From Candidatus Melainabacteria bacterium SSGW_16 (lineage in GTDB: Bacteria > Cyanobacteriota > Vampirovibrionia > 2-02-FULL-35-15), in the NCBI GenBank assembly GCA_004769085.1, contig DUDS01000029.1, positions 32,656-96,655 of the forward strand: a stretch of DNA of 64,000 nucleotides. Direction: 5' to 3'. Under the pieces are notes generated by a model. That model searched no databases and was not told where the DNA came from. It saw only the letters and a program-made list of their open reading frames with translations. Below, one piece after another: positions 25,311-35,130 of this stretch (the first letter of the stretch is position 1; every line of letters begins with the position of its first letter). The position numbers were made by a program, and so were the translations under genes.

Positions 25311-26711
25311 GTGGATCTTAAAAACCTTTCAGATAAAACTGTACTGATACTTGGAGCAGGTAAAACAGGAATTGCAACAGCAAATTTCCTTCTGGGCAAA
25401 GCCGGCAATATTCTTTTAAGCGAAAAGAAAGAAATTGAAAGTAAATCCTCACCTGACATTGATGGACTGAAAAAGGCAGGAGTAAAAACGGAATTCGGTA
25501 TTAATTCTGATAACTTTATTAACAAAGCTGACTTAGTAATTATTAGTCCTGGAATAAGTCCAGAGTCTGAAATTGTAAAAAAAATAATCAGACTAGGAAT
25601 TCCACTGGTGTCTGATATTGAACTTGCAAAAAGTTACACTACCAAGCCAATCATTGCTATAACAGGTACAAACGGAAAAACTACAACATGCAGCCTGATT
25701 ACACACATATTAAAATCTGCTGATAAAAAAGCTTTATCATGTGGAAACATTGGTACACCTTTTATTGAAGCAGTTGGTAATAAAGATAAGGAAACAGATT
25801 ATTATGTGCTTGAGGTAAGTTCATTTCAGATTTTTTACAGTCCAACCCTGTGCTGTGATATAGCAATCTGCCTGAATATAACACCTGACCATATAGAATG
25901 GCACGGAAATCTGGAGAACTATATAGAAGCAAAACATAAACTATTTACCCAGCAAAAACCAAATTGCTGGTCTATCCTTAATTTTAATGATCCGGTATTA
26001 AGGAAATTTAGTGTGCCTGGAAATCTTTTTTATTTTTCCTCTGATTTAAGAGAAAAGAATGTGCTTGATTCATACAAATATTTTGCATATCTTGAAAACG
26101 ATTTTTTAAAAGTAAGTATTAATAATAAAGTACAAGAGGTAATCAACAAAAATCAGTTAAGAATTATCGGCATGCATAATATTGAAAATGCTCTGGCTAG
26201 TATTGCAGCTGGATATATCCTTAAAGTTGATACTTCCTCCAAAATATCTGAAGGATTAAAAACTTTTGAGGGTGTTGAACACAGGCTTGAGTTTGTAAAA
26301 AAGATACAGGGTAAAGACTTCTATAACGATTCAAAAGCAACAAATCCTGAAGCAACAATTAAAGCAATTGAAGCACTTGGTCTGTCTGGTAATAAACGAA
26401 TTACATTAATACTTGGCGGTCGTGACAAAAATACATCATTAAATGAAATGATTCAGTCTGTTAAAAATTATGTAACGGATGTAATTTTGTTTGGGGAAGC
26501 AAAAGAAAGGTTTAATAAAGAACTAGCCAAAAACAACTTTAATAATTTGCATACTGTCAGCAACCTGAGTGAAGCAGTATCAGCTTCGTTAGGATCTAAA
26601 ACAGATATAGTCTTATTTTCTCCAGCATGTGCTAGTTTTGATATGTTTAAAAACTATGAAGAAAGAGGACACATTTTTAAAGAGCTCGTGGGAGAGATTA
26701 AAATTAATTGA
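25311..26711 (+). CDS. murD: UDP-N-acetylmuramoylalanine--D-glutamate ligase MurD
   Basis: Cytosolic Mur ligase adding D-Glu to UDP-MurNAc-Ala. The 466-residue protein begins with a Rossmann-like ILGAGKTGIATANFLL, has the ATP loop AITGTNGKTTTCSLI (about residues 118-132), the EVSSFQI motif, NITPDHIEWHG, the DSKATNPEA motif and ILGGRDKN near the C-terminus, all MurD hallmarks. The start is a GTG at 25311 (VDLKNLSDK); an ATG two bases earlier is out of frame. It overlaps the following ftsW gene, keeping the murD-ftsW order of the dcw cluster, but murC, murG and ftsZ are not here. Confidence 0.96.
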   Translation: MDLKNLSDKTVLILGAGKTGIATANFLLGKAGNILLSEKKEIESKSSPDIDGLKKAGVKTEFGINSDNFINKADLVIISPGISPESEIVKKIIRLGIPLVSDIELAKSYTTKPIIAITGTNGKTTTCSLITHILKSADKKALSCGNIGTPFIEAVGNKDKETDYYVLEVSSFQIFYSPTLCCDIAICLNITPDHIEWHGNLENYIEAKHKLFTQQKPNCWSILNFNDPVLRKFSVPGNLFYFSSDLREKNVLDSYKYFAYLENDFLKVSINNKVQEVINKNQLRIIGMHNIENALASIAAGYILKVDTSSKISEGLKTFEGVEHRLEFVKKIQGKDFYNDSKATNPEATIKAIEALGLSGNKRITLILGGRDKNTSLNEMIQSVKNYVTDVILFGEAKERFNKELAKNNFNNLHTVSNLSEAVSASLGSKTDIVLFSPACASFDMFKNYEERGHIFKELVGEIKIN

Positions 26712-27804
26712 CTTATTTTTTCTTCAGCTAACCGTAGCATTAGTATGCATTGGTCTTTTGTTTGCTTTTTCAAGCAGCGCATATCTGTCCTTTAGTCTCA
26801 CAAAAAACTTCTGGTTTCTTGGATTCAAGCAATTATTGGCATTTATCATGGGGATGGCTTTATTTATTTTATTTTTTAGAATGAACTACAAAAAATGGTA
26901 TAACACAACCTGGTTTATTGCACTTTCTTTACTTGTAATTATGGGGCTTATGCTTTATACACCAATAGGAAAAGTTACAGGTGGTTCCAGGCGATGGATT
27001 GATCTTGTAATTTTTCAGTTTCAGCCTGCAGAGGTTGTGAAGTTCTCTGTAATACTCCTTATGGCAAGATTCCTTACAAAATATAACTGGAAAATATTTA
27101 AATCCTATTACTATCTTTTACTTGCATTCATCCTGATTGGACTGGTTTTTAAACAGCCGGATCTGGGATCTGCTGTAATTTTATTCCTGGTTCTTATAGA
27201 GATGCTTTTCATGTTTGGCTTTCCTTCTTGGCTTATAATTTTACTTTTAGCAACCGCTTGCTCAGCGGCTTATTTCAAAATAACATCTACCCCATATCAG
27301 GCAGAAAGAATTTATTTCTGGCTTCACCCGGAAGAAGATCCTTCATTTAAAGGTTTTAACATTATTCAGTCCAGATATGCCCTTGCATTAGGAGGGTTAT
27401 TCGGCACAGGATTCGGGAACTCATTCCAGAAGCAGGGTAATCTTCCTGTCCCCCATTCAGACTTTATTTTTGCAGTTATGGCTGAAGAAATCGGCTTCTT
27501 TGGCGTACTTGCAGTTCTGATACTTTATCTTACATGGATACTGCGTGGAATATTTCTTGTTAATAAAACAAAAAATAAATATGGAAGAATACTGGGAAGC
27601 AGCATCATTTTTCTAATTGCCACACAAGCAGTAGTAAACATCTCTGTTGCAAGCGGGTTGTTTCCTGTCACAGGAGTAACATTACCTTTTTTCAGCTGCG
27701 GAGGGACTTCCCTGGTGGTAACTCTTTCAATGTGTGGAGTTTTATTTAATATACTTTCTGCTCAAAATGAGGAGATTGAAAAAGATTATGTTTCCCTGTT
27801 CTGA
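26656..27804 (+). CDS. ftsW: Lipid II polymerase FtsW (SEDS family)
   Basis: Polytopic SEDS glycosyltransferase for septal peptidoglycan. The protein has about ten spans and the family motifs [38 protein letters not shown] with [21 protein letters not shown], and FFSCGGTSL near the end. The adjacent murD favours FtsW over RodA. The start is uncertain: the ATG at 26656 lies 56 bases inside murD and adds about 16 residues to the usual N-terminus; a GTG at 26629 is further in. A GGGAGAG sequence at about 26690 would suit a start near 26704, but no standard codon exists there. It ends 19 bases into the convergent fabZ. Confidence 0.92.
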   Translation: MKKEDTFLKSSWERLKLIDLFFLQLTVALVCIGLLFAFSSSAYLSFSLTKNFWFLGFKQLLAFIMGMALFILFFRMNYKKWYNTTWFIALSLLVIMGLMLYTPIGKVTGGSRRWIDLVIFQFQPAEVVKFSVILLMARFLTKYNWKIFKSYYYLLLAFILIGLVFKQPDLGSAVILFLVLIEMLFMFGFPSWLIILLLATACSAAYFKITSTPYQAERIYFWLHPEEDPSFKGFNIIQSRYALALGGLFGTGFGNSFQKQGNLPVPHSDFIFAVMAEEIGFFGVLAVLILYLTWILRGIFLVNKTKNKYGRILGSSIIFLIATQAVVNISVASGLFPVTGVTLPFFSCGGTSLVVTLSMCGVLFNILSAQNEEIEKDYVSLF

Positions 27805-28253
27805 GGCTTATCAGCAATAGCAAACAATACCTCAGCTTCTGCAGCAAGTTGATTATCTACTTTGGCTTCAGCTTTAAATTTACCAATAGGACCTTTTAGT
27901 TTTAACAGTTCAACATATAATTCAAGTTTGTCACCCGGTATAACTGGTTTTTTAAATCTCACATTATCAATTCCTGCAAATAAACCAATCTTTCCTTTGT
28001 ATTCTTCTTTAACAAGCATTGCAATACAACCAAGCTGTGCCAGTGCTTCAATAATAAGAACACCTGGCATTATTGGGTTTCCAGGAAAATGTCCCTGAAA
28101 AAAAGGTTCATTAGTAGTAACATTCTTATAACCGCTTGCTTTAATCCCTGGTTCAAGGAATGTAATCCTGTCAACAAGCAAAAAAGGGTACCTATGAGGT
28201 ATTATTTCTCTGATTTTGTTTATATCCAGAATTGTCTCTATTGCAGCATTCAT
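27786..28253 (-). CDS. fabZ: 3-hydroxyacyl-ACP dehydratase FabZ
   Basis: Hotdog-fold dehydratase of fatty acid elongation. The protein has [17 protein letters not shown], the catalytic loop [13 protein letters not shown] with the active His, and EALAQLG with the catalytic Glu. I prefer the ATG at 28253 (155 residues); a GTG six codons earlier at 28271 is possible. Lipid A genes (lpxA, lpxD) that often flank fabZ are absent here. Its tail overlaps ftsW by 19 bases in convergent orientation. Confidence 0.95.
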   Translation of the reverse strand: MNAAIETILDINKIREIIPHRYPFLLVDRITFLEPGIKASGYKNVTTNEPFFQGHFPGNPIMPGVLIIEALAQLGCIAMLVKEEYKGKIGLFAGIDNVRFKKPVIPGDKLELYVELLKLKGPIGKFKAEAKVDNQLAAEAEVLFAIADKPQNRET

Positions 28254-28330
28254 AGCTAAATATGTTAGCACAGAGATATAAAAATTCAGTAATTCGAAAA
28301 TGCAAAAACCACATAATATAGAATATTCAT

Positions 28331-29281
28331 ATGGTTACAGAACTAAAATCTAATATAGACATTGAAGTTTATCTGGGACAACAAAAAAGTCTCATCGATA
28401 AATATTTAAAAAAAATATTTATAGAAAGTAACAATTATATTGAACCAAAAGAACTCTGGGATGCCATAAGATACTCACTGCTTGATGGTGGAAAAAGAAT
28501 CAGGAGCATATTATGCCTTGCAAGCTATGAAACCGTTAGTCCGGACAAAACACACCTCGATGACTGTCTTACTGCCTGCGCATCAATAGAACTAATACAT
28601 GCAATGAGTTTAATTCATGACGATTTACCAAGTATGGATAACGATGACTTAAGACGTGGAAGACCATCCTGTCATAAGGCTTATGGTGAAGCTACAGCAA
28701 TACTTGCAGGAGATGCAATGCTAAGTTTGGCATTCGAGCTTATTGTAGAGAATACAAAAACGATTTCAGATTCTCAGAAACTAAAATTAATAAGTGTATT
28801 AAGCAAAGCTTTCGGGCTTGGTCTTGTCCCCGGACAAATTCTGGATTTAAAGACTTCAGCAACACAGAGATCTAAGTCAAAAATCGAGGAAATTTCAAGA
28901 CTTAAAACAGCAGAACTAATAAAAGCATCTGTTTTATGTGGGGTAATTATAGGTTTAAATAACAATAAATCTATTACAGAAAAAGCACTAAATGAAACTA
29001 TAATAAAGAGCTTTGAGAGGTTTGGAATTAATATAGGAATTGCATTTCAAATAATTGATGACATACTTGATGTTACAAGCGACACAAAAACACTGGGAAA
29101 AACGTCTGGGAAAGACAGAGACCAGGATAAATCAACTTATCCACTAATAATGGGAATTGAAAAATCAAAAAAGATGACAGAAGATCTAATAAAAAAAGCA
29201 AAATCTGATCTTGCTGAAACCCCCTTTAATATTTCTCTACTGTGTTCAATTTCAGATTTTGTAATTAACAGGATAAATTAA
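28331..29281 (+). CDS. Short-chain polyprenyl diphosphate synthase (FPP/GGPP synthase)
   Basis: Trans-isoprenyl synthase of 316 residues. The first aspartate-rich motif is [16 protein letters not shown] (about residues 97-112), the DDx4D type common to bacterial IspA/CrtE, and the second is [30 protein letters not shown] precedes the first motif, as expected. It would condense IPP with allylic diphosphates, supplying precursors for undecaprenol and quinones. Chain length (C15 or C20) cannot be fixed by eye. It is followed after two bases by a DUF212 gene, so the pair is cotranscribed. ispD and ispE are close by. Confidence 0.92.
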   Translation: MVTELKSNIDIEVYLGQQKSLIDKYLKKIFIESNNYIEPKELWDAIRYSLLDGGKRIRSILCLASYETVSPDKTHLDDCLTACASIELIHAMSLIHDDLPSMDNDDLRRGRPSCHKAYGEATAILAGDAMLSLAFELIVENTKTISDSQKLKLISVLSKAFGLGLVPGQILDLKTSATQRSKSKIEEISRLKTAELIKASVLCGVIIGLNNNKSITEKALNETIIKSFERFGINIGIAFQIIDDILDVTSDTKTLGKTSGKDRDQDKSTYPLIMGIEKSKKMTEDLIKKAKSDLAETPFNISLLCSISDFVINRIN

Positions 29282-29283
29282 AA

Positions 29284-29736
29284 ATGCCTTTAACACTATT
29301 AAGCAACAGCGTTGAAATAATCCTTTCTGCAGTAAGTGCAAATTTCATAGCACAATTTTATAAGTTTATTGTTTTTCTTATTGTTCATCGCCAGATAAAT
29401 TTCAAGAGACTTTTTCAAACCGGTGGCATGCCCTCAAGTCACAGTTCATTCATGATGGCAATGGCAACAAGCACAGGATTAATTGACGGGTTTAATTCAG
29501 CACTCTTTGCAATAGCTTTTACAATGGCCCTTGTAGTAATGTATGATGCTGCAGGTTTAAGACGCGCAGTGGGAAAACAAGCTTCTGTATTAAATCAGAT
29601 TGTCTCTGAAATATTTTCTGAACACCCAAATCTAAGTACCCAGAAATTCAGGGAATTGCTGGGACATACACCAGTAGAAGTTTTTGTCGGAGCAATTCTT
29701 GGAGCAGCAGTTGCATCTGGAATTCACGGTTTATAA
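29284..29736 (+). CDS. Divergent PAP2 family protein (DUF212)
   Basis: A small membrane protein of 150 residues with the DUF212 signature: FQTGGMPSSHSSFMMAMATS (the GGMPSSHS motif near residue 47), YDAAGLRRAVGKQA, LGHTPVEVFVGAILG and a hydrophobic last span. DUF212 proteins are related to acid phosphatase/vanadium haloperoxidase (PAP2) enzymes and are frequent in Cyanobacteria, Firmicutes and plants. Its place immediately after a prenyl synthase suggests action on a prenyl or lipid phosphate, which is inference. Abuts thrB on the opposite strand by three bases. Confidence 0.9.
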   Translation: MPLTLLSNSVEIILSAVSANFIAQFYKFIVFLIVHRQINFKRLFQTGGMPSSHSSFMMAMATSTGLIDGFNSALFAIAFTMALVVMYDAAGLRRAVGKQASVLNQIVSEIFSEHPNLSTQKFRELLGHTPVEVFVGAILGAAVASGIHGL

Positions 29737-29739
29737 CTA

Positions 29740-30657
29740 TCATTTGGTTACTAATGACTCTACCTTAGCTCCATTATTTGAAACTTTTAATACTTTGTAT
29801 GAACTTTTTACTTTGTAGGACTGCCATTTATCCACCATAGACTTTCCAACCTTTTCAGCTTTATCTTTGTTATTCACAAACGCCACAAGTGTTGGTCCAG
29901 CACCAGATAAGGTAGCACCAAGTGCTCCACAGGAAACTGCCTCGTTAAGGATATTTTCCATCCCAGGGATAAGATCCTTTCTGAAAGGCTGATGCAATCT
30001 GTCCTGAAAGCCAATCTTTAAACCTTCCCACTCCTTGTTTAAAAGACATGAGAGAAGATATGCAGTGCGGCTTACATTAAATGTGGCATCTCCATATGGA
30101 ATATTTGCAGGTAAAAGTTCACGTGATATTCTGGTGGGCAACTCAAAATCAGGAATTATAACAACGACAAGAAGCTCTTCAGGCCATGGAAATTTACTTA
30201 CATAAACCATCTCATCAGATGTTACTGATATAGTGAGTCCACCGCATACTGCTGCTGCTGCATTATCAGGGTGTCTCTCAAGTTTTGTTGCAAGAACAAG
30301 AATTTCATTTACAGATAAAGGATTCCCTAAAAAGGTATTTGCAGCCAGAAGTCCGCTTACAACAGCACTTGCACTTGAACCTAAGCCTGCAGCAAGAGGA
30401 ATTTTACAGCTAATATCAAGCTCAATACCCGGCGGATTTTTTTTCATTTTTTTATAAACTTCACAAAAAGATCTGTAGACAAGATTATTACTGTCTTCAG
30501 GAAGTGCATTGGGATTAGTTTGATTTATCTTTAATCCACCATCGGTAACTTTAAAGGTAAACTCATTATACAAATCAAGCGCAAGAGATAATGTGTCAAA
30601 ACCTGGTCCAAGGTTTGAAGTTGAAGCTGGTACTTTAATTTTTATAATTTCAGACAT
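29740..30657 (-). CDS. thrB: Homoserine kinase ThrB
   Basis: GHMP kinase making O-phosphohomoserine for threonine synthesis. The product of 305 residues has IKVPASTSNLGPGFDTLSLA at the start, the ATP loop IPLAAGLGSSASAVVSG (about residues 88-104), RHPDNAAAAVCGGL, and GATLSGAGPTLVAF near the end. All are specific for ThrB among GHMP kinases. Other threonine genes (hom, thrC) are not in the window. It follows ispD by 16 bases on the minus strand, part of nrnA-ispD-thrB. Confidence 0.96.
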   Translation of the reverse strand: MSEIIKIKVPASTSNLGPGFDTLSLALDLYNEFTFKVTDGGLKINQTNPNALPEDSNNLVYRSFCEVYKKMKKNPPGIELDISCKIPLAAGLGSSASAVVSGLLAANTFLGNPLSVNEILVLATKLERHPDNAAAAVCGGLTISVTSDEMVYVSKFPWPEELLVVVIIPDFELPTRISRELLPANIPYGDATFNVSRTAYLLSCLLNKEWEGLKIGFQDRLHQPFRKDLIPGMENILNEAVSCGALGATLSGAGPTLVAFVNNKDKAEKVGKSMVDKWQSYKVKSSYKVLKVSNNGAKVESLVTK

Positions 30658-30673
30658 GGCTATTTTAAAACCT

Positions 30674-31450
30674 CTAACACCTGCTTTTTAGTTTCCTATT
30701 ACTAATATTAACTTCATTTTTTAAAACAGATTCTGCCAGTAATAAGTCCTCAGGAAAGGTAATTTTAATATTAGTTCTTGATCCCAAAACAAGATTAACT
30801 CTTCCAGTTAAAAGTTCTACCATACCTGCTTCATCTGTAAACGAATTAGAGACTAATTCTGAAGTGGGGGAATTCCTGTAAATCTTATAAGCTTTTTCCA
30901 ACAGACTATATGAGAAAATCTGAGGAGTTTGCACGGCAAAAAGACCTTCACGGTTAATTGTTTCCTTTATAATCAATTCGTCATTATCATATTTTGCTTT
31001 TTTGAGTGTATCAACAACTGGAATTGCAAGAACACCACTACCTGTTCTGGATGCAACCTCTATACATTTTTCTATGTCATTTATATTTACCAGAGGTCTT
31101 GCAACATCATGAATTAAAACCAAATCAGTACTTTTATTTATCTTACAAAATCCATTATATACAGAATCCTGTCTTAGCTTGCCACCGATTACAACACTTA
31201 TTTTAATATCAGGGGGCAAATAAGAATGATTTATAAGGTCTAAAGTTTTCCCAGGATCATTAGAAACAATTACAATCTGATTAACACTCTTTATCATTAA
31301 AATTTTTTCAAGTGAATAACTTAACAGTGGCTTTTCATTTACTTCAATAAATTGTTTTGATATTCCCGAATATTCATCCATCCTGGCTGAACTGCCGGCT
31401 GCTGCAATTATTACTCCTATGGATTTATTATTTTCTACTTTTAAGTTCAT
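30674..31450 (-). CDS. ispD: 2-C-methyl-D-erythritol 4-phosphate cytidylyltransferase IspD
   Basis: CTP-dependent nucleotidyltransferase of the MEP pathway, third step. The 258-residue protein has the glycine-rich nucleotide loop IIAAAGSSARM (about residues 14-24), KQFIEVNEKPLLSYSL, the GGKLRQDSVYNGF segment, LVLIHDVARPLV and QTPQIFSY. In most proteins the loop is AGxGxR(M/F); here it is AGSSARM, as also seen in many IspD proteins. It overlaps nrnA by 23 bases, suggesting coupling. Together with ispE (17.3 kb) and the prenyl synthase it shows the MEP route is used. Confidence 0.94.
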   Translation of the reverse strand: MNLKVENNKSIGVIIAAAGSSARMDEYSGISKQFIEVNEKPLLSYSLEKILMIKSVNQIVIVSNDPGKTLDLINHSYLPPDIKISVVIGGKLRQDSVYNGFCKINKSTDLVLIHDVARPLVNINDIEKCIEVASRTGSGVLAIPVVDTLKKAKYDNDELIIKETINREGLFAVQTPQIFSYSLLEKAYKIYRNSPTSELVSNSFTDEAGMVELLTGRVNLVLGSRTNIKITFPEDLLLAESVLKNEVNISNRKLKSRC

Positions 31451-32414
31451 ATAAAACCTTATCCAGGACTGTTTTTTTTACTTCATCAAAAGGTGCTTTT
31501 ATATTTGCTCCCGCTGCTCTTTTATGCCCACCACCACCAATTGAAGCTGCAATTCTGCTAACATCAATTTCATTAGTATTTGATCTAAGGCTGATTTTGA
31601 TTTCACTTAAATCATCCCTAAAGAATACACCAACCTTTACACCCTTTGTCCTCATCATATAATCTACAATATCTTCAGCATCTTCACTCATAGCAGAAAG
31701 GCTTTTCATGAGTCCATTATCTACATAGGTCCATGCAAGCATGCCATCTTCAAGAAGGCTAAGATTATTCAGGGCTGCTCCAAATAATTTAACAGCTCTA
31801 TAAGGCTTTTCCATAAAAACTTTTTTATAAACTTTTTCATGCTCAGCACCCAACAAAATTAATTCAGATGCCCATTTCATAGCTTCAGCATTTGTATTTG
31901 AATTTGAAAAACATCCCGTATCAGTAAGTAACGTAATATAAAATAACGTTGCGATTTCCTTGGTGATCTTTACTTTCAATTCTTTTGTAAGCCAGTAAAC
32001 AACCTGACCAGTACTTGTCGCTTCAGGCTCAATCCAGTTAATATTCCCAAAACCTTCATTTGAAATGTGGTGATCAATGTTAATAGTTGCTCCTGCATTA
32101 AACCACAAAGACTTTGCAGAACCAAGCCTTTTTATCGAACCACAGTCAAGACTAAAAGCAAGATCATAGTTCTTCTGAAGACCTTCTGATTCAGGTCTTT
32201 TAACATATTCTGCAAAAGGTAAAAATTTAAGAACTTCAGGCACATCATCTGAGACAACATGATCAACTACATGACCGCTTTCTTTTAAAACAGCTCCGAG
32301 AGCAAGCATTGAGCCTAAAGTATCTCCATCAGGATTTAGATGAGAAAGTACAAGACTCTTCTTTGAACCTTTTATTTTCTCTATTATGTTGCTTAATATT
32401 TCAGTCTGATGCAT
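31428..32414 (-). CDS. nrnA: DHH phosphoesterase NrnA-like (nanoRNase / pAp phosphatase)
   Basis: The 328-residue protein has the DHH domain motifs LSHLNPDGDTLGSMLALG (H-x-x-x-D-x-D), FSLDCGS, NIDHHISN and LLTDTGCFSNSNT, and a DHHA1 domain with GGGGHKRAAGA near residue 305. Proteins of this layout degrade oligoribonucleotides of two to five bases and dephosphorylate 3'-phosphoadenosine 5'-phosphate. Some related proteins cleave c-di-AMP, but those are usually longer. It heads the minus-strand run nrnA-ispD-thrB. Confidence 0.92.
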   Translation of the reverse strand: MHQTEILSNIIEKIKGSKKSLVLSHLNPDGDTLGSMLALGAVLKESGHVVDHVVSDDVPEVLKFLPFAEYVKRPESEGLQKNYDLAFSLDCGSIKRLGSAKSLWFNAGATINIDHHISNEGFGNINWIEPEATSTGQVVYWLTKELKVKITKEIATLFYITLLTDTGCFSNSNTNAEAMKWASELILLGAEHEKVYKKVFMEKPYRAVKLFGAALNNLSLLEDGMLAWTYVDNGLMKSLSAMSEDAEDIVDYMMRTKGVKVGVFFRDDLSEIKISLRSNTNEIDVSRIAASIGGGGHKRAAGANIKAPFDEVKKTVLDKVLYELKSRK

Positions 32415-32480
32415 TGGAAGGTTGTTAAATAACTAATTCAAGCAGATGACACATCGTACCCAATAGATTATACTTTAGGA

Positions 32481-32828
32481 ATGAATGATGACTCTAATAA
32501 CTGCATTTTCTGCAAAATTGCAAAGAAAGAATTACAGACACAAATTGTTTTTGAAAATGAAGAGTTTATAGCATTTAATGATATTAAACCTGTAAGTCCT
32601 GTTCATACTCTTGTAATACCAAAAAAACACTATAAGAACCTGCTTGAAGTTAATGATGTACCCATGCTTGGGAAGTTATTTTTAACAGCTTGTGATGTAG
32701 CAAAAAAACAAGGTCTTGATGAAGGGTTCAGAACAGTTATTAACACCGGAGACAACGGTGGACAGACTGTTCATCATCTACATCTTCACATACTAGGCGG
32801 CAGATTTCATAAATGGCCTCCGGGATAA
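32481..32828 (+). CDS. HIT family nucleotide hydrolase (HinT-like)
   Basis: A 115-residue HIT protein with NCIFCKIAKKE (zinc-type Cys pair at the start, usual for this branch), FNDIKPVSPVHTLVIPKKHY, and the catalytic triad region TVHHLHLHILGG (His-x-His-x-His-x-x). HinT-type enzymes hydrolyse adenosine phosphoramidates. It is 15 bases before the murT-like gene, probably cotranscribed. ATG at 32481 is followed by alternative ATGs one codon away; the start is not critical. Confidence 0.93.
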   Translation: MNDDSNNCIFCKIAKKELQTQIVFENEEFIAFNDIKPVSPVHTLVIPKKHYKNLLEVNDVPMLGKLFLTACDVAKKQGLDEGFRTVINTGDNGGQTVHHLHLHILGGRFHKWPPG

Positions 32829-32843
32829 AGATCAAAATATTCT

Positions 32844-34235
32844 ATGGAAAAATTTGTATTTCTACTCTCCTTGTGGTCAGCAAAAATTTTAAGTCTGTTA
32901 ATAAGAATATTTAAGCTCGGTCAGGCTTCAAACTTCCCTGGAAAAATAGCTCTTAGCTTACAAAAAGATTTTTTAAAACATTTCATCCTGAAGGAAAACT
33001 GCAAAGTAATTGTAATAACTGGCACAAATGGTAAAAGTACCACCACCAGATTTCTTAGTAATGCCCTTAAAACAGCCTCAAAAAAAACAATCTTTAATAA
33101 ATCAGGTGCAAACCTGCTGTCTGGAATTGCAACTTTATTTTCAACATGCGCAAATGTATTTGGAACAATTTCCCATGAATACATAATTCTTGAAACAGAT
33201 GAAGCCACATTGCCACTATTAACAGACCAGATAAAAATTAATTTTATTGGAATTACAAACCTCTTCAGGGATCAACTAGATAGATACGGTGAATTAGATA
33301 CTACTATAAAATTAATAGAAAAAGGAATAAACAAAGACAAGGACATTGTTCTCATACTAAATGCTGACGATCCAAGAATTGCATATTTAAATTCTCCAAA
33401 TAAAAAATATTTTTACGGTCTAAATATTATTGACTCACACATTGATTCAAATGGTTCAAACAATAAATGGCTTGCTGATCCTGAAGAAATTACTAGTTGT
33501 CCAAAATGCAATAACATTCTGAAATTTGAAAAGAAATTCCTGGCACATCTAGGAAACTACAAATGCCCCACATGTAAACTAGCCAGACCAGAACTTGATT
33601 TTGAAATAACAAACCATAAAACTGATGAGCAGACATTATATTTTGATCTTTTGACTAAAAAAATAAAATCAGGCTTTTTCACACATATGATAGGAGTATT
33701 TAATTTATATAATGCTCTATGTGCAATAGCCTGCATAAAAACGGTTTCACCTGATACAACAAATGTCCATATTCAAAGGAGCTTTCAGTCATACTCTACA
33801 ATTTTTGGCAGGGGAGAAAAAATAACTTTAGAGAATAAAACCAGCTGGATTTACCTTATTAAAAACCCAACCGGTGCAACTGAAGTTTTAAAAACATTAA
33901 CAGGGATACCAAATGCCAGATTTATGATTGCTATAAATGATAATTTTGCAGACGGAAGAGATGTTTCATGGCTCTGGGATGTAAGATTTGATATTTTATC
34001 ATCACACAAAAAAGAAATATTTGTCTCAGGGAAACGGGCATATGATATGGCTCTAAGATTAAAATATGCAGACATAAGCCAGAAACAAATTAAAATTAAT
34101 GATAACCTGATCAAGTCACTTAAAGATGCAGTTAAGTCAATGAATGAACAGGAGACACTTTTCATACTTCCTACTTATACTGCATTGCTGGAATTACAAA
34201 AAAGAGGAATTGCAAAAAGCGAATTTTTAACCTGA
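32844..34235 (+). CDS. murT: MurT-like Mur ligase (lipid II isoglutaminyl synthase subunit) without adjacent GatD
   Basis: The 463-residue protein has the Mur-ligase ATP loop VITGTNGKSTTTRFL (about residues 58-72), TNLFRDQLDRYGELDT (typical of MurT), a zinc ribbon CPKCNNIL ... YKCPTCKLARPELDF (about residues 218-255), and a C-terminal DUF1727 domain with NDNFADGRDVSWLWD. MurT with the glutamine amidotransferase GatD amidates the D-Glu of lipid II. Here the downstream gene is an M23 peptidase and the upstream a HIT protein; no GatD lies in the window. The protein could still work with a distant GatD or have another role. Family call is strong; the amidation role is inference. Confidence 0.87.
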   Translation: MEKFVFLLSLWSAKILSLLIRIFKLGQASNFPGKIALSLQKDFLKHFILKENCKVIVITGTNGKSTTTRFLSNALKTASKKTIFNKSGANLLSGIATLFSTCANVFGTISHEYIILETDEATLPLLTDQIKINFIGITNLFRDQLDRYGELDTTIKLIEKGINKDKDIVLILNADDPRIAYLNSPNKKYFYGLNIIDSHIDSNGSNNKWLADPEEITSCPKCNNILKFEKKFLAHLGNYKCPTCKLARPELDFEITNHKTDEQTLYFDLLTKKIKSGFFTHMIGVFNLYNALCAIACIKTVSPDTTNVHIQRSFQSYSTIFGRGEKITLENKTSWIYLIKNPTGATEVLKTLTGIPNARFMIAINDNFADGRDVSWLWDVRFDILSSHKKEIFVSGKRAYDMALRLKYADISQKQIKINDNLIKSLKDAVKSMNEQETLFILPTYTALLELQKRGIAKSEFLT

Positions 34236-34341
34236 ATTTAATCTTTTAGGCTCTAAGTACTAATTTATAGATTAAATTCCTTTAAGCTAGGCTATAAAAC
34301 ATAAATATCCCCTTTAAACACTACTTTTTATATTTTGAATC

Positions 34342-35130
34342 ATGCCTAATCCAATTCAAAACTTGGTTTTACCATCGTTTGATTTTAATTTAAATCGGTT
34401 TGAAAATTTATTTTCAAACACTTTTTCATCACTATCAAATTTTGAATTACCTTATTCATTTGACACATATGAACATTCAGGGTTTAAAACAAGTGGGCTT
34501 TTTAGTGATTTATGTTCAAGGTTAGATCTTAGCTCTTATTTCACTCCAATTCGACCCACTTCAGAACATGAACATTCAGGGTTTAAAACAAGTGGGCTTT
34601 TTAGTGATTTATGTTCAAGGTTAGATCTTAGCTCTTATTTCACTCCAATTCGACCCACTAAGGATCCTCAAAACCATGTCACAAAAAAACAAAGTCTATT
34701 TGGAAGTATAAGAAATAAAATTAATAACTTTGCTGAAAGGTTTATATCGCCTGTTACAGGCAGAATAACATCAGGATATGGGGACAGAATCCACCCAACG
34801 TTACACTACAAAAAATTTCACAATGGAATAGATATCGCTGTACCACAAGGAACACCAGTAATGGCATCAGCAAGCGGTGAAGTAATTAAAGTGGATAATC
34901 TAGGAAAAGGTCCAAGCGGTAAACATGTTGTCATAAGACATTCAAGCGGATACACAAGTTCATATTGCCATTTAAGCAGCACAAATGTCACTGATGGTCA
35001 AACGGTCTCTCAGAAAGATTTTATAGGGCGGGTTGGCACTACAGGACGTTCAACTGGTCCACATCTGCACTTTACCTTAAAAAGAGGTAACAGCACAGAA
35101 AATCCACTGAATCATCTGCATCACGCATAA
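34342..35130 (+). CDS. M23 family metallopeptidase with exact tandem repeat in N-terminal region
   Basis: The C-terminal half (about residues 140-262) is a LytM/M23 peptidase: SGYGDRIHP, HNGIDIAVPQGTPVMASASG (zinc H-x3-D) and a final GPHLHFTL (H-x-H). These enzymes cut peptide cross-links in peptidoglycan. The N-terminal part has Phe/Ser-rich sequence without an obvious signal peptide, and two identical 30-residue units (about residues 44-73 and 77-106), beginning EHSGFKTSGLF and ending FTPIRPT. The units are also identical in DNA, so the duplication is recent or an assembly artefact. How it leaves the cytoplasm is unclear. It lies 106 bases after the murT-like gene and 117 before mfd. Confidence 0.85.
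   Translation: MPNPIQNLVLPSFDFNLNRFENLFSNTFSSLSNFELPYSFDTYEHSGFKTSGLFSDLCSRLDLSSYFTPIRPTSEHEHSGFKTSGLFSDLCSRLDLSSYFTPIRPTKDPQNHVTKKQSLFGSIRNKINNFAERFISPVTGRITSGYGDRIHPTLHYKKFHNGIDIAVPQGTPVMASASGEVIKVDNLGKGPSGKHVVIRHSSGYTSSYCHLSSTNVTDGQTVSQKDFIGRVGTTGRSTGPHLHFTLKRGNSTENPLNHLHHA
34471..34659 (+). repeat. Perfect 90-bp direct repeat, two copies (99-bp period)
   Basis: 34471-34560 and 34570-34659 are identical over 90 bases, separated by nine bases. The unit is 30 codons long, so the reading frame of the M23 peptidase gene is kept. No base differs between copies, including third codon positions. Confidence 0.97.

Noticed and set aside
34471..34659. CRISPR-like repeat
   Set aside because: Only two units, 90 bp long, in frame within a peptidase gene; spacer too short and no cas genes.
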